A DNA stretch of 26,276 nucleotides, from assembly GCA_910578825.1 (NCBI GenBank), contig CAJTSB010000035.1, forward strand, positions 1 to 26,276, read 5' to 3'. The notes beneath the pieces were generated by a model. That model did no database searches. It was not told the DNA's origin and saw only the letters and a program-made list of their open reading frames with translations. Below, in pieces: positions 9,145 through 16,419 of the stretch (its first letter is position 1; each line of letters opens with the position of its first letter). The stretch comes from an uncultured Lachnospiraceae bacterium (GTDB lineage: Bacteria > Bacillota > Clostridia > Lachnospirales > Lachnospiraceae). A program made the position numbers and the translations under genes.

Positions 9145-10626
9145 TTAATCTATCCCAACAACCTTCGTCGCCACCGCATCCCGAAAAGCGCTGTCATGCT
9201 CCACGAAAATCATCGTTGGCGAAAACTCCAGGATAAGCCGCTCAATCTGGATACGAGAATAAATATCTATAAAATTGAGCGGCTCATCCCACACATACAA
9301 ATGCGCCTGTTCACAAAGGCTTTTGGCAATCAGCACTTTTTTCTTCTGCCCGCCCGAAAAGTCCCTGATATCTTTCTCAAACTGAATGCGCTCAAAATCC
9401 ATTTTCCGTAAAACCGCCTTAAACAGACTTTCCTCTATCTGATTTTCCTCCGCAAACTCTGACAGCGTACCCTGTAGATGTGACGTATCCTGTGGCACAT
9501 AGGAAATCCGAACGCCGGAACCGGTCTTTACCGTGCCCGTATGCTCCATTTGCTCACCAAGCAGCAACTTCAACAGACTACTCTTCCCACTTCCATTTCC
9601 GCCCTCTAACACGACGCGCTCCCCCCGCCGCACAGCAAAGGAAACGGGCTCGCACACCTGATTTCCATCATAAGAAATTGCAACATCTGAAAAGGAAACC
9701 AGTGTATCTGCAAAATAGTCCAGCGGCACCAGTTTTAAATCTTCTGCCGTCTCCTGATTTTTCAAAAGAGATGATTTCTCCTCAATCGCCTGCTGCCTCC
9801 TTGCCTCAATCGCCTTGGAGCGTTTCATCATTTTAGCAGCTTTATGCCCGACATACCCTCTGTCTGCTTTCAGTCCCCAGGACTGCACGCCAAATTTATC
9901 CGCCTCGACTTTATCTGACCAGGATGACGTGCGTCTGGCAGACTGCTGCAATCGTTTGATATCCTTTTGTAAGTTTACCTTCCTTGCAAGCTCATATTCC
10001 TGCTGTCGCTCAAAATTCATCATCCAGGAGGAGAAATTCCCACTCTGCACCTCAATGTCTGACCGGTTCAGAGATAAAATATGGTCTACACAGCCATCCA
10101 GAAAACGCCGGTCATGGGATACCAGGATAAATCCCTTTTTCTTTTTCAGATAGGACGCTACCAGCTCTCTTGCCGCAACATCCAGATGATTCGTCGGCTC
10201 GTCTATCAACCGGAAATGGCCTTCGTTCAGGAAAAATGCCGCCAGCAACGCTTTCGTCTGTTCCCCGTTGGAAAGCGTCTCAAATGGCCTCCGCAGCACA
10301 TCCGCATCCATTCCAAGGTAAGATAGTTCCCGCATAAATTCCCACTCTTCCGCCATAGGGCAGACTTCCTGTAAAACGTGTTCCGTCCACAGGCTTTTAT
10401 CTCTGACCACATAAGGGAAATAATCAAACTCCACGGATGATATAATATTTCCCCTGTACTCATATTTACCCAGCAAAAGATTGAGGAAAGTCGTTTTTCC
10501 TCTTCCATTCCTGCCGACAAATCCCAGTTTCCAGTCGGTATCTATCTGGAAATTTACATTTTCGAAAATATTATCATAGCTGGAATCATAAGAAAATGTA
10601 AGACTTTCAACTTTAATCATTGACAT
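9145..10626 (-). CDS. Lsa-type ABC-F ribosome-protection protein (antibiotic resistance family)
   Basis: 493 residues with two ATP-binding domains and no membrane segment, the ABC-F layout. First domain: Walker A GRNGRGKT (residues 38-45), signature LSNGEQ, Walker B IDEPTNHLD. Second domain: Walker A GGNGSGKS, signature FSGGQ, Walker B WDEPLNFID. The opening and the degenerate second Walker B region resemble the Lsa/Vga-type proteins, which bind the ribosomal E site and dislodge lincosamides, streptogramin A and pleuromutilins. The highly charged linker between domains (KKKGF... to KSSLLKN) reaches the peptidyl-transferase centre in that family. Start 10626 is chosen because AGGAG lies 8 bases upstream; an in-frame ATG at 10839 is less likely. 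A leader with an ORF and terminator precedes it. Substrate range cannot be told from sequence. Confidence 0.85.
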   Translation of the reverse strand: MSMIKVESLTFSYDSSYDNIFENVNFQIDTDWKLGFVGRNGRGKTTFLNLLLGKYEYRGNIISSVEFDYFPYVVRDKSLWTEHVLQEVCPMAEEWEFMRELSYLGMDADVLRRPFETLSNGEQTKALLAAFFLNEGHFRLIDEPTNHLDVAARELVASYLKKKKGFILVSHDRRFLDGCVDHILSLNRSDIEVQSGNFSSWMMNFERQQEYELARKVNLQKDIKRLQQSARRTSSWSDKVEADKFGVQSWGLKADRGYVGHKAAKMMKRSKAIEARRQQAIEEKSSLLKNQETAEDLKLVPLDYFADTLVSFSDVAISYDGNQVCEPVSFAVRRGERVVLEGGNGSGKSSLLKLLLGEQMEHTGTVKTGSGVRISYVPQDTSHLQGTLSEFAEENQIEESLFKAVLRKMDFERIQFEKDIRDFSGGQKKKVLIAKSLCEQAHLYVWDEPLNFIDIYSRIQIERLILEFSPTMIFVEHDSAFRDAVATKVVGID

Positions 10627-10689
10627 ACGCATCACTCCTTTATCTGTAACACTATTGCAGCCCCGTGCAGACAGACAATTCCTGTGCAG

Positions 10690-10718
10690 AAAAAAAGCCA
10701 CAGGAAACAAATTCCTGT
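10690..10718 (-). terminator. Intrinsic terminator (attenuator) in the ABC-F leader
   Basis: In the minus-strand RNA, ACAGGAA (10718-10712), loop UUUGU, UUCCUGU (10706-10700), then GGC and seven U (10696-10690). It lies ~64 bases upstream of the ABC-F start codon, so it would stop transcription before the gene unless an alternative structure forms. Confidence 0.75.
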
Positions 10719-10737
10719 CGCTCGTAATCGCACAATG

Positions 10738-10759
10738 ACGCCACTCGCGAAAGTGGCGT
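10738..10759 (-). other. Hairpin in the ABC-F leader
   Basis: Perfect 8-bp stem ACGCCACT (10738-10745) / AGTGGCGT (10752-10759) with a 6-base loop. It lies between the long-range stem and the terminator and may act as a pause hairpin or spacer; no U-run follows it. Confidence 0.6.
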
Positions 10760-10790
10760 AAAATCATATAATGAGAGAAACGACTGATAA

Positions 10791-10863
10791 TTTTCCTGCA
10801 ATGGGCGCAATTATGCTGTAACATACAACACTGCCTCATATTCTAATCTTATTTGCAGGAAAA
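10791..10863 (-). promoter_or_regulatory. Long-range stem of the ABC-F attenuator
   Basis: RNA arms UUUUCCUGCAA (10863-10853) and UUGCAGGAAAA (10801-10791) are perfectly complementary over 11 bp. The 5' arm is the last four codons of the leader ORF. The 3' arm contains CAGGAAA, which can also pair with UUUCCUG in the 3' half of the terminator. The two pairings exclude each other, as expected for a switch driven by ribosome stalling. Confidence 0.65.
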
Positions 10864-10872
10864 AATAATCAT
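10849..10872 (-). CDS. Putative leader peptide MIIFSCK for ABC-F attenuation
   Basis: A seven-codon ORF preceded by a good Shine-Dalgarno (GAGGTG, 5 bases before ATG), far better than chance for so short a frame. Its codons for Phe-Ser-Cys-Lys form the 5' arm of the long-range stem. A ribosome stalled by an antibiotic here would open that stem. Leader peptides of this kind control several other resistance ABC-F genes in Bacillota; that this one does so is inference. Confidence 0.55.
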   Translation of the reverse strand: MIIFSCK

Positions 10873-10938
10873 CCTTTCACCTCTTTCTTTTTTTCTTGTC
10901 TTAGCCTACCATATAATCTGCAATTAATCAAGCATTAA

Positions 10939-10967
10939 TTGACAGAACACGGAATGTCCTGTAAAAT
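10939..10967 (+). promoter_or_regulatory. Sigma-A-type promoter of tmcAL
   Basis: Perfect -35 TTGACA (10939-10944), 17-base spacer, -10 TAAAAT (10962-10967). Predicted start is near 10974, which leaves a ~60-base leader that includes the AAGGAG before ATG. Confidence 0.7.
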
Positions 10968-11034
10968 CTTATGATATCAAAACCAAACACCTTTTGACTC
11001 AAACATGAAACGATATTAAAATAAGGAGTTTCCT

Positions 11035-12384
11035 ATGAATGTTGTCGGAATCATTGCCGAATACAATCCCTTTCATCTGGGACACGCATATCAAATCAAA
11101 AAATTAAGAGAACTCTGCAACGCAGACTATGTAATCATTGCCATGAGCGGAAATTTTGTTCAGCGCGGCGCGCCCGCACTGATGGAGAAATATAGCCGCA
11201 CCCAAATGGCTCTCTGCTGCGGTGCGGACCTCGTTCTGGAACTTCCGACACTCTTTGCCACCGCAAGCGCAGAATATTTTGCCCGCGGCGGCGTTTCGCT
11301 GTTGGACGCTACCGGAATTGTCACACATCTTGGATTCGGAGCCGAAACAGACGACAAAGAACTCCTGATGCAATTGGCTGCCGTGCTTTTGGAAGAGCCT
11401 GAACGCTATCGCAAAAATCTGCGTATGGAATTGAAAAAAGGACTTTCCTTTCCCGCATCACGCGCTGTAGCGCTAACGCGTTATCTTTCAGAATTACCTG
11501 AAACAGAAATTATCTCAGCTGCATCAGATAACAGCCGCACTCTGGAAGACATGTTTACCTCTTCCAATAACCTTCTTGCCTCCCCCAATAACATTCTTGC
11601 TCTCGAATATTTACAGGCATTGGCAAGTTTACATTCTGCGATGATTCCATGTCCGATTCTGCGACAGGGCATGGGATATCATGACAAAACAATAGCTAAG
11701 ACATCCCATGATAAGGCGATCGACAAATCATGCCATGATAATACCAGAACGCAGGAACACAGCGAATCCTTTCCCTTCTGCTCGGCTTCTGCCATCCGTT
11801 CCTGCCTGAAAGATGACAAATCCCCTTTGCCGGAAACCGTCATGCCAAAAGCGGCCTATGAGATATTAAACCACTATCCACATCCATTTCTTTTTGAGGA
11901 TGATTTCTCTGCCTTGCTGCATTACGAACTTCTTACAGATGATGCAGCACGCCTTGCCTCATTTGGAGACAGCTCCTTTGAGCTTGCCAACAGGCTGTTG
12001 GCAAAGCGTTCAACTTTCACGAATTGGAGTGGTTTCTGCCAACAGATGAAAACGAAAAATATCACTTATACCAGACTCAGCCGGTTGTTTACGCATATGC
12101 TTTTGCATATTCGACAGGAGGATTACAGAACCTATCCTCTCCCCTCCTATCTGCGCATCCTCGGTTTTCGCACGGCGGCAGCCCCACTGCTGCCAGCCCT
12201 CAAAGCAAACAGCCGCCTTCCACTCATTACAAGCCCCACAGACGCCGGACAGATGCTTTCCAAAGAGACTGAAGGTCTTCTGAATTTCGATTTGCGCGCC
12301 ACAGAACTATATCGGCTCTGCCTTACCGCCCAGGGCGATGATTCCCTGAAAAATGACTACCGGCAGCAGATAATCCGGCTGTAA
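11035..12384 (+). CDS. tmcAL: tRNA(Met) cytidine acetate ligase (TmcAL)
   Basis: 449 residues, close to the family's usual ~400-430. The start GIIAEYNPFHLGHAYQI carries the HxGH nucleotidyltransferase motif (H-L-G-H, residues ~14-17), followed by MSGNFVQRGAPA, both typical of TmcAL (formerly YlbM). The enzyme uses acetate and ATP to make N4-acetylcytidine at the wobble position of elongator tRNA(Met), keeping AUA/AUG decoding accurate. It is cytoplasmic. Start ATG has AAGGAG 6 bases upstream. Residues 216-242 are three 9-residue repeats beginning His-Asp, which probably account for the extra length. The gene is divergent from the ABC-F gene and is followed by a strong terminator. Confidence 0.9.
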   Translation: MNVVGIIAEYNPFHLGHAYQIKKLRELCNADYVIIAMSGNFVQRGAPALMEKYSRTQMALCCGADLVLELPTLFATASAEYFARGGVSLLDATGIVTHLGFGAETDDKELLMQLAAVLLEEPERYRKNLRMELKKGLSFPASRAVALTRYLSELPETEIISAASDNSRTLEDMFTSSNNLLASPNNILALEYLQALASLHSAMIPCPILRQGMGYHDKTIAKTSHDKAIDKSCHDNTRTQEHSESFPFCSASAIRSCLKDDKSPLPETVMPKAAYEILNHYPHPFLFEDDFSALLHYELLTDDAARLASFGDSSFELANRLLAKRSTFTNWSGFCQQMKTKNITYTRLSRLFTHMLLHIRQEDYRTYPLPSYLRILGFRTAAAPLLPALKANSRLPLITSPTDAGQMLSKETEGLLNFDLRATELYRLCLTAQGDDSLKNDYRQQIIRL

Positions 12385-12392
12385 AACTCGAA

Positions 12393-12428
12393 AAACCTGC
12401 GCCCTGTATACTTACAGGCCGCAGGTTT
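12393..12428. terminator. Bidirectional terminator between tmcAL and the purine genes
   Basis: Outer stem AAACCTGC (12393-12400) / GCAGGTTT (12421-12428) and inner stem CCTGTA (12403-12408) / TACAGG (12413-12418) with loop TACT. An A-run on the left and TTTCTTT on the right allow it to work on both strands, for two convergent genes. Confidence 0.85.
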
Positions 12429-12452
12429 CTTTACATAAAATATTTGCAGACA

Positions 12453-13631
12453 TTAATGATGGAACAAACGTATTCCAGTAAAACACATTGCCATCTTATA
12501 TTTGTTGCAAGTCGCAATCACGTTGTCATCCCGAATGGAACCGCCCGGCTCCGCCACATAGGAAACACCGCTCTTATGCGCTCTTTCAATGTTATCTCCA
12601 AATGGGAAGAAGGCATCGGAACCCAGCGCAACACCGCTCATTTTTTCCAGCCATGCGCGTTTTTCTTCTCTGGTAAATACTTCCGGTTTTACCTTGAAAA
12701 TTTTCTCCCACGCGCCATCTGCAAGGACGTCCATATAATCCTCACCGATATAAAGGTCAATCGAATTGTCACGGTCTGCACGACCAATCCCGTCCACAAA
12801 CGGCAGGTTCAACACTTTCGGGGACTGGCGCAAAAACCAGTTATCTGCTTTCTGTCCGGCAAGCCTGGTACAGTGAATCCTCGACTGCTGTCCGGCGCCA
12901 ATACCGATTGCCTGTCCACCCTTCGCATAGCAGACAGAATTAGACTGCGTATACTTCAATGTAATCATGGCGATCGCTAAATCAATTTTTGCCGATTGCG
13001 GAATTTCTTTATTCTCCGTCACGATATTTGCAAAGAATTCATCATCAATCTTCAACTCATTGCGCCCCTGCTCAAAGGTAATGCCAAATACTTCCTTGTG
13101 CTCAATTGGGTTTGGCACATAATTTGCATCAATTTCAATGACGTTGTAATTTCCCTTTTTCTTGGCCTTTAAAATCTCAAGCGCTTCCGGCTCATAACCC
13201 GGTGCGATAACGCCATCAGAAACTTCACGTTTGATGATTTTCGCCGTCGCCACGTCACAGACATCGGACAGGGAAATAAAATCTCCAAAAGAAGACATAC
13301 GATCCGCGCCCCTCGCCCTTGCATATGCATTGGCAAGAGGGGTAAACTCTACATCCATATCATCTACCCAATAAATTTTTTTCTCGACGTCAGACAACGG
13401 CAGACCTACCGCAGCTCCTGCCGGAGAAACATGCTTAAAAGACGTGGCAGCCGCTAGACCGGTTGCCTCTTTTAATTCTTTCACAAGCTGCCAGCCGTTA
13501 AATGCATCCAGAAAGTTGATATAACCTGGCTTACCATTTAAAACCTTAATCGGCAATTCCCCTTCCTCCATGTAAATTCTGGAAGGTTTCTGGTTGGGGT
13601 TGCATCCATATTTCAATTCTAATTCCTGCAT
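12453..13631 (-). CDS. Stand-alone AICAR formyltransferase (phosphoribosylaminoimidazolecarboxamide formyltransferase)
   Basis: 392 residues. It matches only the formyltransferase half of PurH; the N-terminal IMP cyclohydrolase domain is missing. It moves a formyl group from 10-formyl-tetrahydrofolate to AICAR, giving FAICAR, the ninth step of de novo purine synthesis. The Lys66-His67 pair in TSFKHVSPAG is the conserved catalytic KH motif, and SDAFFPF and GGSIRDD are further family signatures. The start at 13631 is chosen over an ATG at 13676 because AGGAGG lies 6 bases before it and the protein then opens as expected (ELKYGCNPNQKP). The cyclohydrolase gene ends 50 bases upstream on the same strand, so the two are very likely cotranscribed. 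It ends at the shared bidirectional terminator. Confidence 0.9.
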   Translation of the reverse strand: MQELELKYGCNPNQKPSRIYMEEGELPIKVLNGKPGYINFLDAFNGWQLVKELKEATGLAAATSFKHVSPAGAAVGLPLSDVEKKIYWVDDMDVEFTPLANAYARARGADRMSSFGDFISLSDVCDVATAKIIKREVSDGVIAPGYEPEALEILKAKKKGNYNVIEIDANYVPNPIEHKEVFGITFEQGRNELKIDDEFFANIVTENKEIPQSAKIDLAIAMITLKYTQSNSVCYAKGGQAIGIGAGQQSRIHCTRLAGQKADNWFLRQSPKVLNLPFVDGIGRADRDNSIDLYIGEDYMDVLADGAWEKIFKVKPEVFTREEKRAWLEKMSGVALGSDAFFPFGDNIERAHKSGVSYVAEPGGSIRDDNVIATCNKYKMAMCFTGIRLFHH

Positions 13632-13681
13632 AAGCTCCTCCTGATTCTTATGTAATATCTCATTCTCCTGTAGCATATGTC

Positions 13682-14395
13682 TTACTGATTCTTATTCACA
13701 ATCCTCGTCTCATACGCGCCGCTCTCAATATCTATGTATCTTACGAACAACGATACTTTATTCTCTTCGTTCAAGCTGTCCCAGATATTTTTCGTAAACG
13801 TATCGATGTCTCCGTCAATTCCCACCAGCTTGGGTTCTCCCTCAAAACTGGGCAGTGGATTACCGTCTCCCATATAAGTATGAATGAAATGTCCTTCGCC
13901 GTTTACCGGATTCTCATAAGCAAACGTATAGCGGTTGCAGGCATCCGGATTGCCATTGTTGCTTTTTAAAATGGACATGGCATAATTATAATTTCCATGT
14001 TCCACATGCATAATTCCGGAAATGCGGGGCGTATAATTCGGAGCATCAGGCTCAAACTCCCGCGTGCGCAATGCTTGTTCAAATGTCTGCTGCTTGTCCA
14101 TCAGTTCATATATCGTATCTGTCTGATCTCCATTTGTTACAATGGTCTTGTTCCCCAATACACGCACCGGGGCATAGATAATCAGACTGGGATCGCTTAA
14201 TTTTGACGCATCAAATGCCTGCGTGCGAATTCCCTCTCCTTCCTCCACAAAAATACGGTTTCTGCTATTCACACTTCTTCCCATAATAAAATAAGCAGTC
14301 ACCGCATACTTCCCATCTTCGGATTTTCCGATTACAATTCCTCTGCCAGGATATGAATTCTCCTTTAGTTCTGTCTCCAGCAATAATTTGTTCAC
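13682..14395 (-). CDS. IMP cyclohydrolase, archaeal PurO type
   Basis: 237 residues, similar to the IMP_cyclohyd (PurO) family and unrelated to the N-terminal domain of PurH. It closes the ring of FAICAR to make IMP, the last step of de novo purine synthesis. Family-like stretches include NSYPGRGIVIG, YFIMGRSVNSRNR near the start and GDGNPLPSF near the end. GTG start with AGGAGG 8 bases upstream. It lies first in a two-gene unit with the AICAR formyltransferase, so the pair does the job of the usual fused PurH. A terminator-like hairpin ends about 10 bases before its Shine-Dalgarno, leaving no room for a promoter between. Assignment rests on overall sequence pattern and the neighbour. Confidence 0.85.
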   Translation of the reverse strand: MNKLLLETELKENSYPGRGIVIGKSEDGKYAVTAYFIMGRSVNSRNRIFVEEGEGIRTQAFDASKLSDPSLIIYAPVRVLGNKTIVTNGDQTDTIYELMDKQQTFEQALRTREFEPDAPNYTPRISGIMHVEHGNYNYAMSILKSNNGNPDACNRYTFAYENPVNGEGHFIHTYMGDGNPLPSFEGEPKLVGIDGDIDTFTKNIWDSLNEENKVSLFVRYIDIESGAYETRIVNKNQ

Positions 14396-14418
14396 AAGAA
14401 CTTCCTCCTTTTCGTGAT

Positions 14419-14461
14419 AAAAACTGCCTGCGAGAACTGTTTTATGAGATCCCCCAGGCAG
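14419..14461 (-). terminator. Terminator after cheV, or attenuator before the IMP cyclohydrolase gene
   Basis: Minus-strand RNA has CUGCCUG (14461-14455), a 24-base loop, CAGGCAG (14430-14424), then five U (14423-14419). The Shine-Dalgarno of the next gene begins about 10 bases later. Confidence 0.65.
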
Positions 14462-14503
14462 GTTATTACATTCTGGTTATACTATATTCGCTAATAAATA
14501 TCA

Positions 14504-15436
14504 TTACTGTTTCTGTGCCATCTTCTCTTTGCGCTCATCCAAAAGTGAATCAATTGCACCTACCAGCTTGCCAATCTCCGGTTTCGTCAACTGCGCGTCT
14601 GCACCAAGCATCTCACCCTTATGACGCATCTCCTCATTTACGAGAGATGAGAAAATAACAACCGGAATATGTTTCAGCGTGTCGTCTTCTTTGACAAGTT
14701 TGGTCAGACGATGTCCATCCATCAACGGCATTTCGATATCGGTGATAATCATATGTACCTTCTCATCCAAACTGCCTTCTTTCCGGAACTCACAGAGCTT
14801 ATCCCATGCTTCCTGTCCATTGCTGTTAACGATCAGTTCTGTATATCCTGCTCTCTTGAGGCAATCGGTAATCAGCTTGGACAACAACGGTGAATCCTCT
14901 GCAATCAGAATCGGAGAATTCGTTCTGTCGCGCTCTCCCAGGCTCTCGAGATCAGATACCTGTAATCCTGTCTCCGGACTGATATCCGTAACAATCTTCT
15001 CAAAGTCTAAAATAACAATCAATCTGTCTTCCAGTTTGATAACTCCGGTAGACACTCCGCTCTCTTCAACATTGATTGTAGAATCCGGCTTGATAATATC
15101 TGCCCAGGACAGCCTGTGAATTCCACAAACCTCATCTACATGAAATGCAATATTCAGTTTATTAAAATTCGTAATGATAAACAAACCGTCTTCTTCATTA
15201 TCCGGAAGTCCCAGACAATGGCGAAGGTTAATCACTGTGATCATTGTATCACGCGGCATAAAGATACCTTCCACACAAGGATGGGCATTCGGAATCGGAG
15301 TAATCGGTTGATAAGTTAATATCTCTCGAATTTTTGCCACATTAATTCCATAATGATTACCAGCCAGGGTAAATTCCAGCACCTCCAGCTCATTTGTTCC
15401 ATTCTCTAAAAGAATATTTGTATCCATAATAGTCAT
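14504..15436 (-). CDS. cheV: Chemotaxis coupling protein CheV (CheW domain plus receiver domain)
   Basis: 310 residues. Residues ~15-155 form a CheW domain (LEFTLAGNHYGINVAKIREIL... to the end of the beta barrel). Residues ~178-300 form a response-regulator receiver with Asp233 in IITDIEMPLMDG as the phosphorylation site, the acidic pair in LIAEDSP and the late KPEI lysine. CheV links chemoreceptors to the kinase CheA and, when phosphorylated, helps adaptation. It is cytoplasmic. Start ATG follows AGGAG closely. It has its own extended -10 promoter and sits after the lipoprotein gene. The chemoreceptor encoded at 19432-20790 could be a partner. No cheA or other che gene is in the window. Confidence 0.92.
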   Translation of the reverse strand: MTIMDTNILLENGTNELEVLEFTLAGNHYGINVAKIREILTYQPITPIPNAHPCVEGIFMPRDTMITVINLRHCLGLPDNEEDGLFIITNFNKLNIAFHVDEVCGIHRLSWADIIKPDSTINVEESGVSTGVIKLEDRLIVILDFEKIVTDISPETGLQVSDLESLGERDRTNSPILIAEDSPLLSKLITDCLKRAGYTELIVNSNGQEAWDKLCEFRKEGSLDEKVHMIITDIEMPLMDGHRLTKLVKEDDTLKHIPVVIFSSLVNEEMRHKGEMLGADAQLTKPEIGKLVGAIDSLLDERKEKMAQKQ

Positions 15437-15478
15437 TCGCTCCTCTCCGGTATACTTCCGTTTCTATCCATTTTCCTA

Positions 15479-15487
15479 ATTATATCA
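15479..15487 (-). promoter_or_regulatory. Extended -10 promoter of cheV
   Basis: Minus-strand TGATATAAT (15487-15479): a perfect TATAAT with the TGn extension. The -35 region is poor, as is common for extended -10 promoters. The start of transcription would be ~35 bases before the cheV ATG. Confidence 0.6.
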
Positions 15488-15530
15488 CATACTTTCTGAA
15501 AAATATACAAAATTTTTTATTTTTCAAGAT

Positions 15531-16286
15531 TTATTTCAAGAGTATATCATTCGTCTTACCATTCACCTGCAAACTTAACTGCATGGAGGAAATATTATCC
15601 GCTGTCTGCTGCGGAACGTCAAATAATAAAATCACAGCCTCTGTCTGTCCGGAATCCAGTGTTCCTTTATAAGTGGACATGTCGTTTGTCAACATTGTCG
15701 TTTGATTGGGAATTCCTGCCTCTCCGTTCAGACTCAGGGTAAACTTGAGCTGTTTTGCCAACAGGTCGCATTCCAACGCCTTGTTGCCGGTATTTGTCAT
15801 ATTTACATTCAGCATCAAAAGAACGTTGCCTTCGGATGCATCCATGGAAAAGTAATCTCCCTCTTTGTAGCTGTCAGCTGTGGAATAATCATGATAGGAA
15901 AATTCTACGTCAGGCAGTGATATCGCTTCTGTCAAAGTAAGCTGCCCAACCTCTTCCTCTGAAGGTTTTTCCTCCGGCTGTTTTTCCGGTTCCTGGGACT
16001 CTTTGTCGTCCTCCTTTTGCTCCTCTTCGGTCGGTTCCTCTTTCTCTTCCGGCTCTTCGGTCTCTTCCGGTTCTTCGGTCTCTTCCTCTGAAGGTTCCTC
16101 CTCTTCGGGAAATAATGCTGTCATTCCTTCCTGCTGATAGCTGTTATGCTTTGCAAGAGTTCCAGCGGAATAATTTACCACAATATTCTCTTCATCTTCC
16201 GTCAATGACACCATCGGATCCCCACATCCGGCAAAGATCATTGCCGCCGCAACCAGTACCGCTCCGATTTTCATGACATTTCTCAT
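15531..16286 (-). CDS. Lipoprotein with Glu/Pro-rich spacer and Ig-like (DUF4352-like) domain
   Basis: 251 residues. A lipoprotein signal ends in a lipobox (IFAGC, Cys21), so it is predicted to be anchored to the outer face of the membrane. Residues ~60-115 are almost only Glu and Pro with Thr/Ser (repeated ETEEPE units), a long flexible acidic spacer that would hold the rest away from the membrane. Residues ~120-251 look like a beta-sandwich of the DUF4352 kind: a first strand VEFSYHDYS, then VLLMLNVNMTNTGNKALECDL and an ending typical of the fold. Such domains are common in Bacillota lipoproteins; the ligand is unknown. It follows the histidine kinase on the same strand with its own promoter, so a link to the kinase's signal is possible but not shown. 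Confidence 0.75.
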   Translation of the reverse strand: MRNVMKIGAVLVAAAMIFAGCGDPMVSLTEDEENIVVNYSAGTLAKHNSYQQEGMTALFPEEEEPSEEETEEPEETEEPEEKEEPTEEEQKEDDKESQEPEKQPEEKPSEEEVGQLTLTEAISLPDVEFSYHDYSTADSYKEGDYFSMDASEGNVLLMLNVNMTNTGNKALECDLLAKQLKFTLSLNGEAGIPNQTTMLTNDMSTYKGTLDSGQTEAVILLFDVPQQTADNISSMQLSLQVNGKTNDILLK

Positions 16287-16382
16287 AAGTCTGTCTCCTT
16301 TTCATCAGGCTACTTCATGTAACGGAACTAAAATAATATCCTATCACTGATGTTGTGACTTATTCCAATCCGCTACACTAGT

Positions 16383-16411
16383 ATTCTACCATTATTTATT
16401 CTTTAGGGCAA
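16383..16411 (-). promoter_or_regulatory. Promoter of the lipoprotein gene
   Basis: Minus-strand TTGCCC (16411-16406), 17-base spacer, TAGAAT (16388-16383). It lies in the 133-base gap after the kinase gene and allows expression apart from the two-component genes. Confidence 0.5.
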
Positions 16412-16419
16412 CTATATTT

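Noticed and set aside
10627..10839. In-frame extension of the ABC-F gene to an ATG at 10839 (564 residues)
   Set aside because: The extra 71 residues are encoded by the terminator and hairpins of the leader, look unlike any ABC-F N-terminus, and the ATG at 10626 has a proper Shine-Dalgarno and matches the family start.
10994..11022. TTGACT-17-TAAAAT as promoter for tmcAL
   Set aside because: Transcription would start at about 11029, after the Shine-Dalgarno, leaving an almost leaderless message. The TTGACA-17-TAAAAT at 10939-10967 is better placed.
12444..12980. 178-residue + strand ORF opposite the AICAR formyltransferase gene
   Set aside because: Entirely antisense to a clear enzyme gene and not protein-like.
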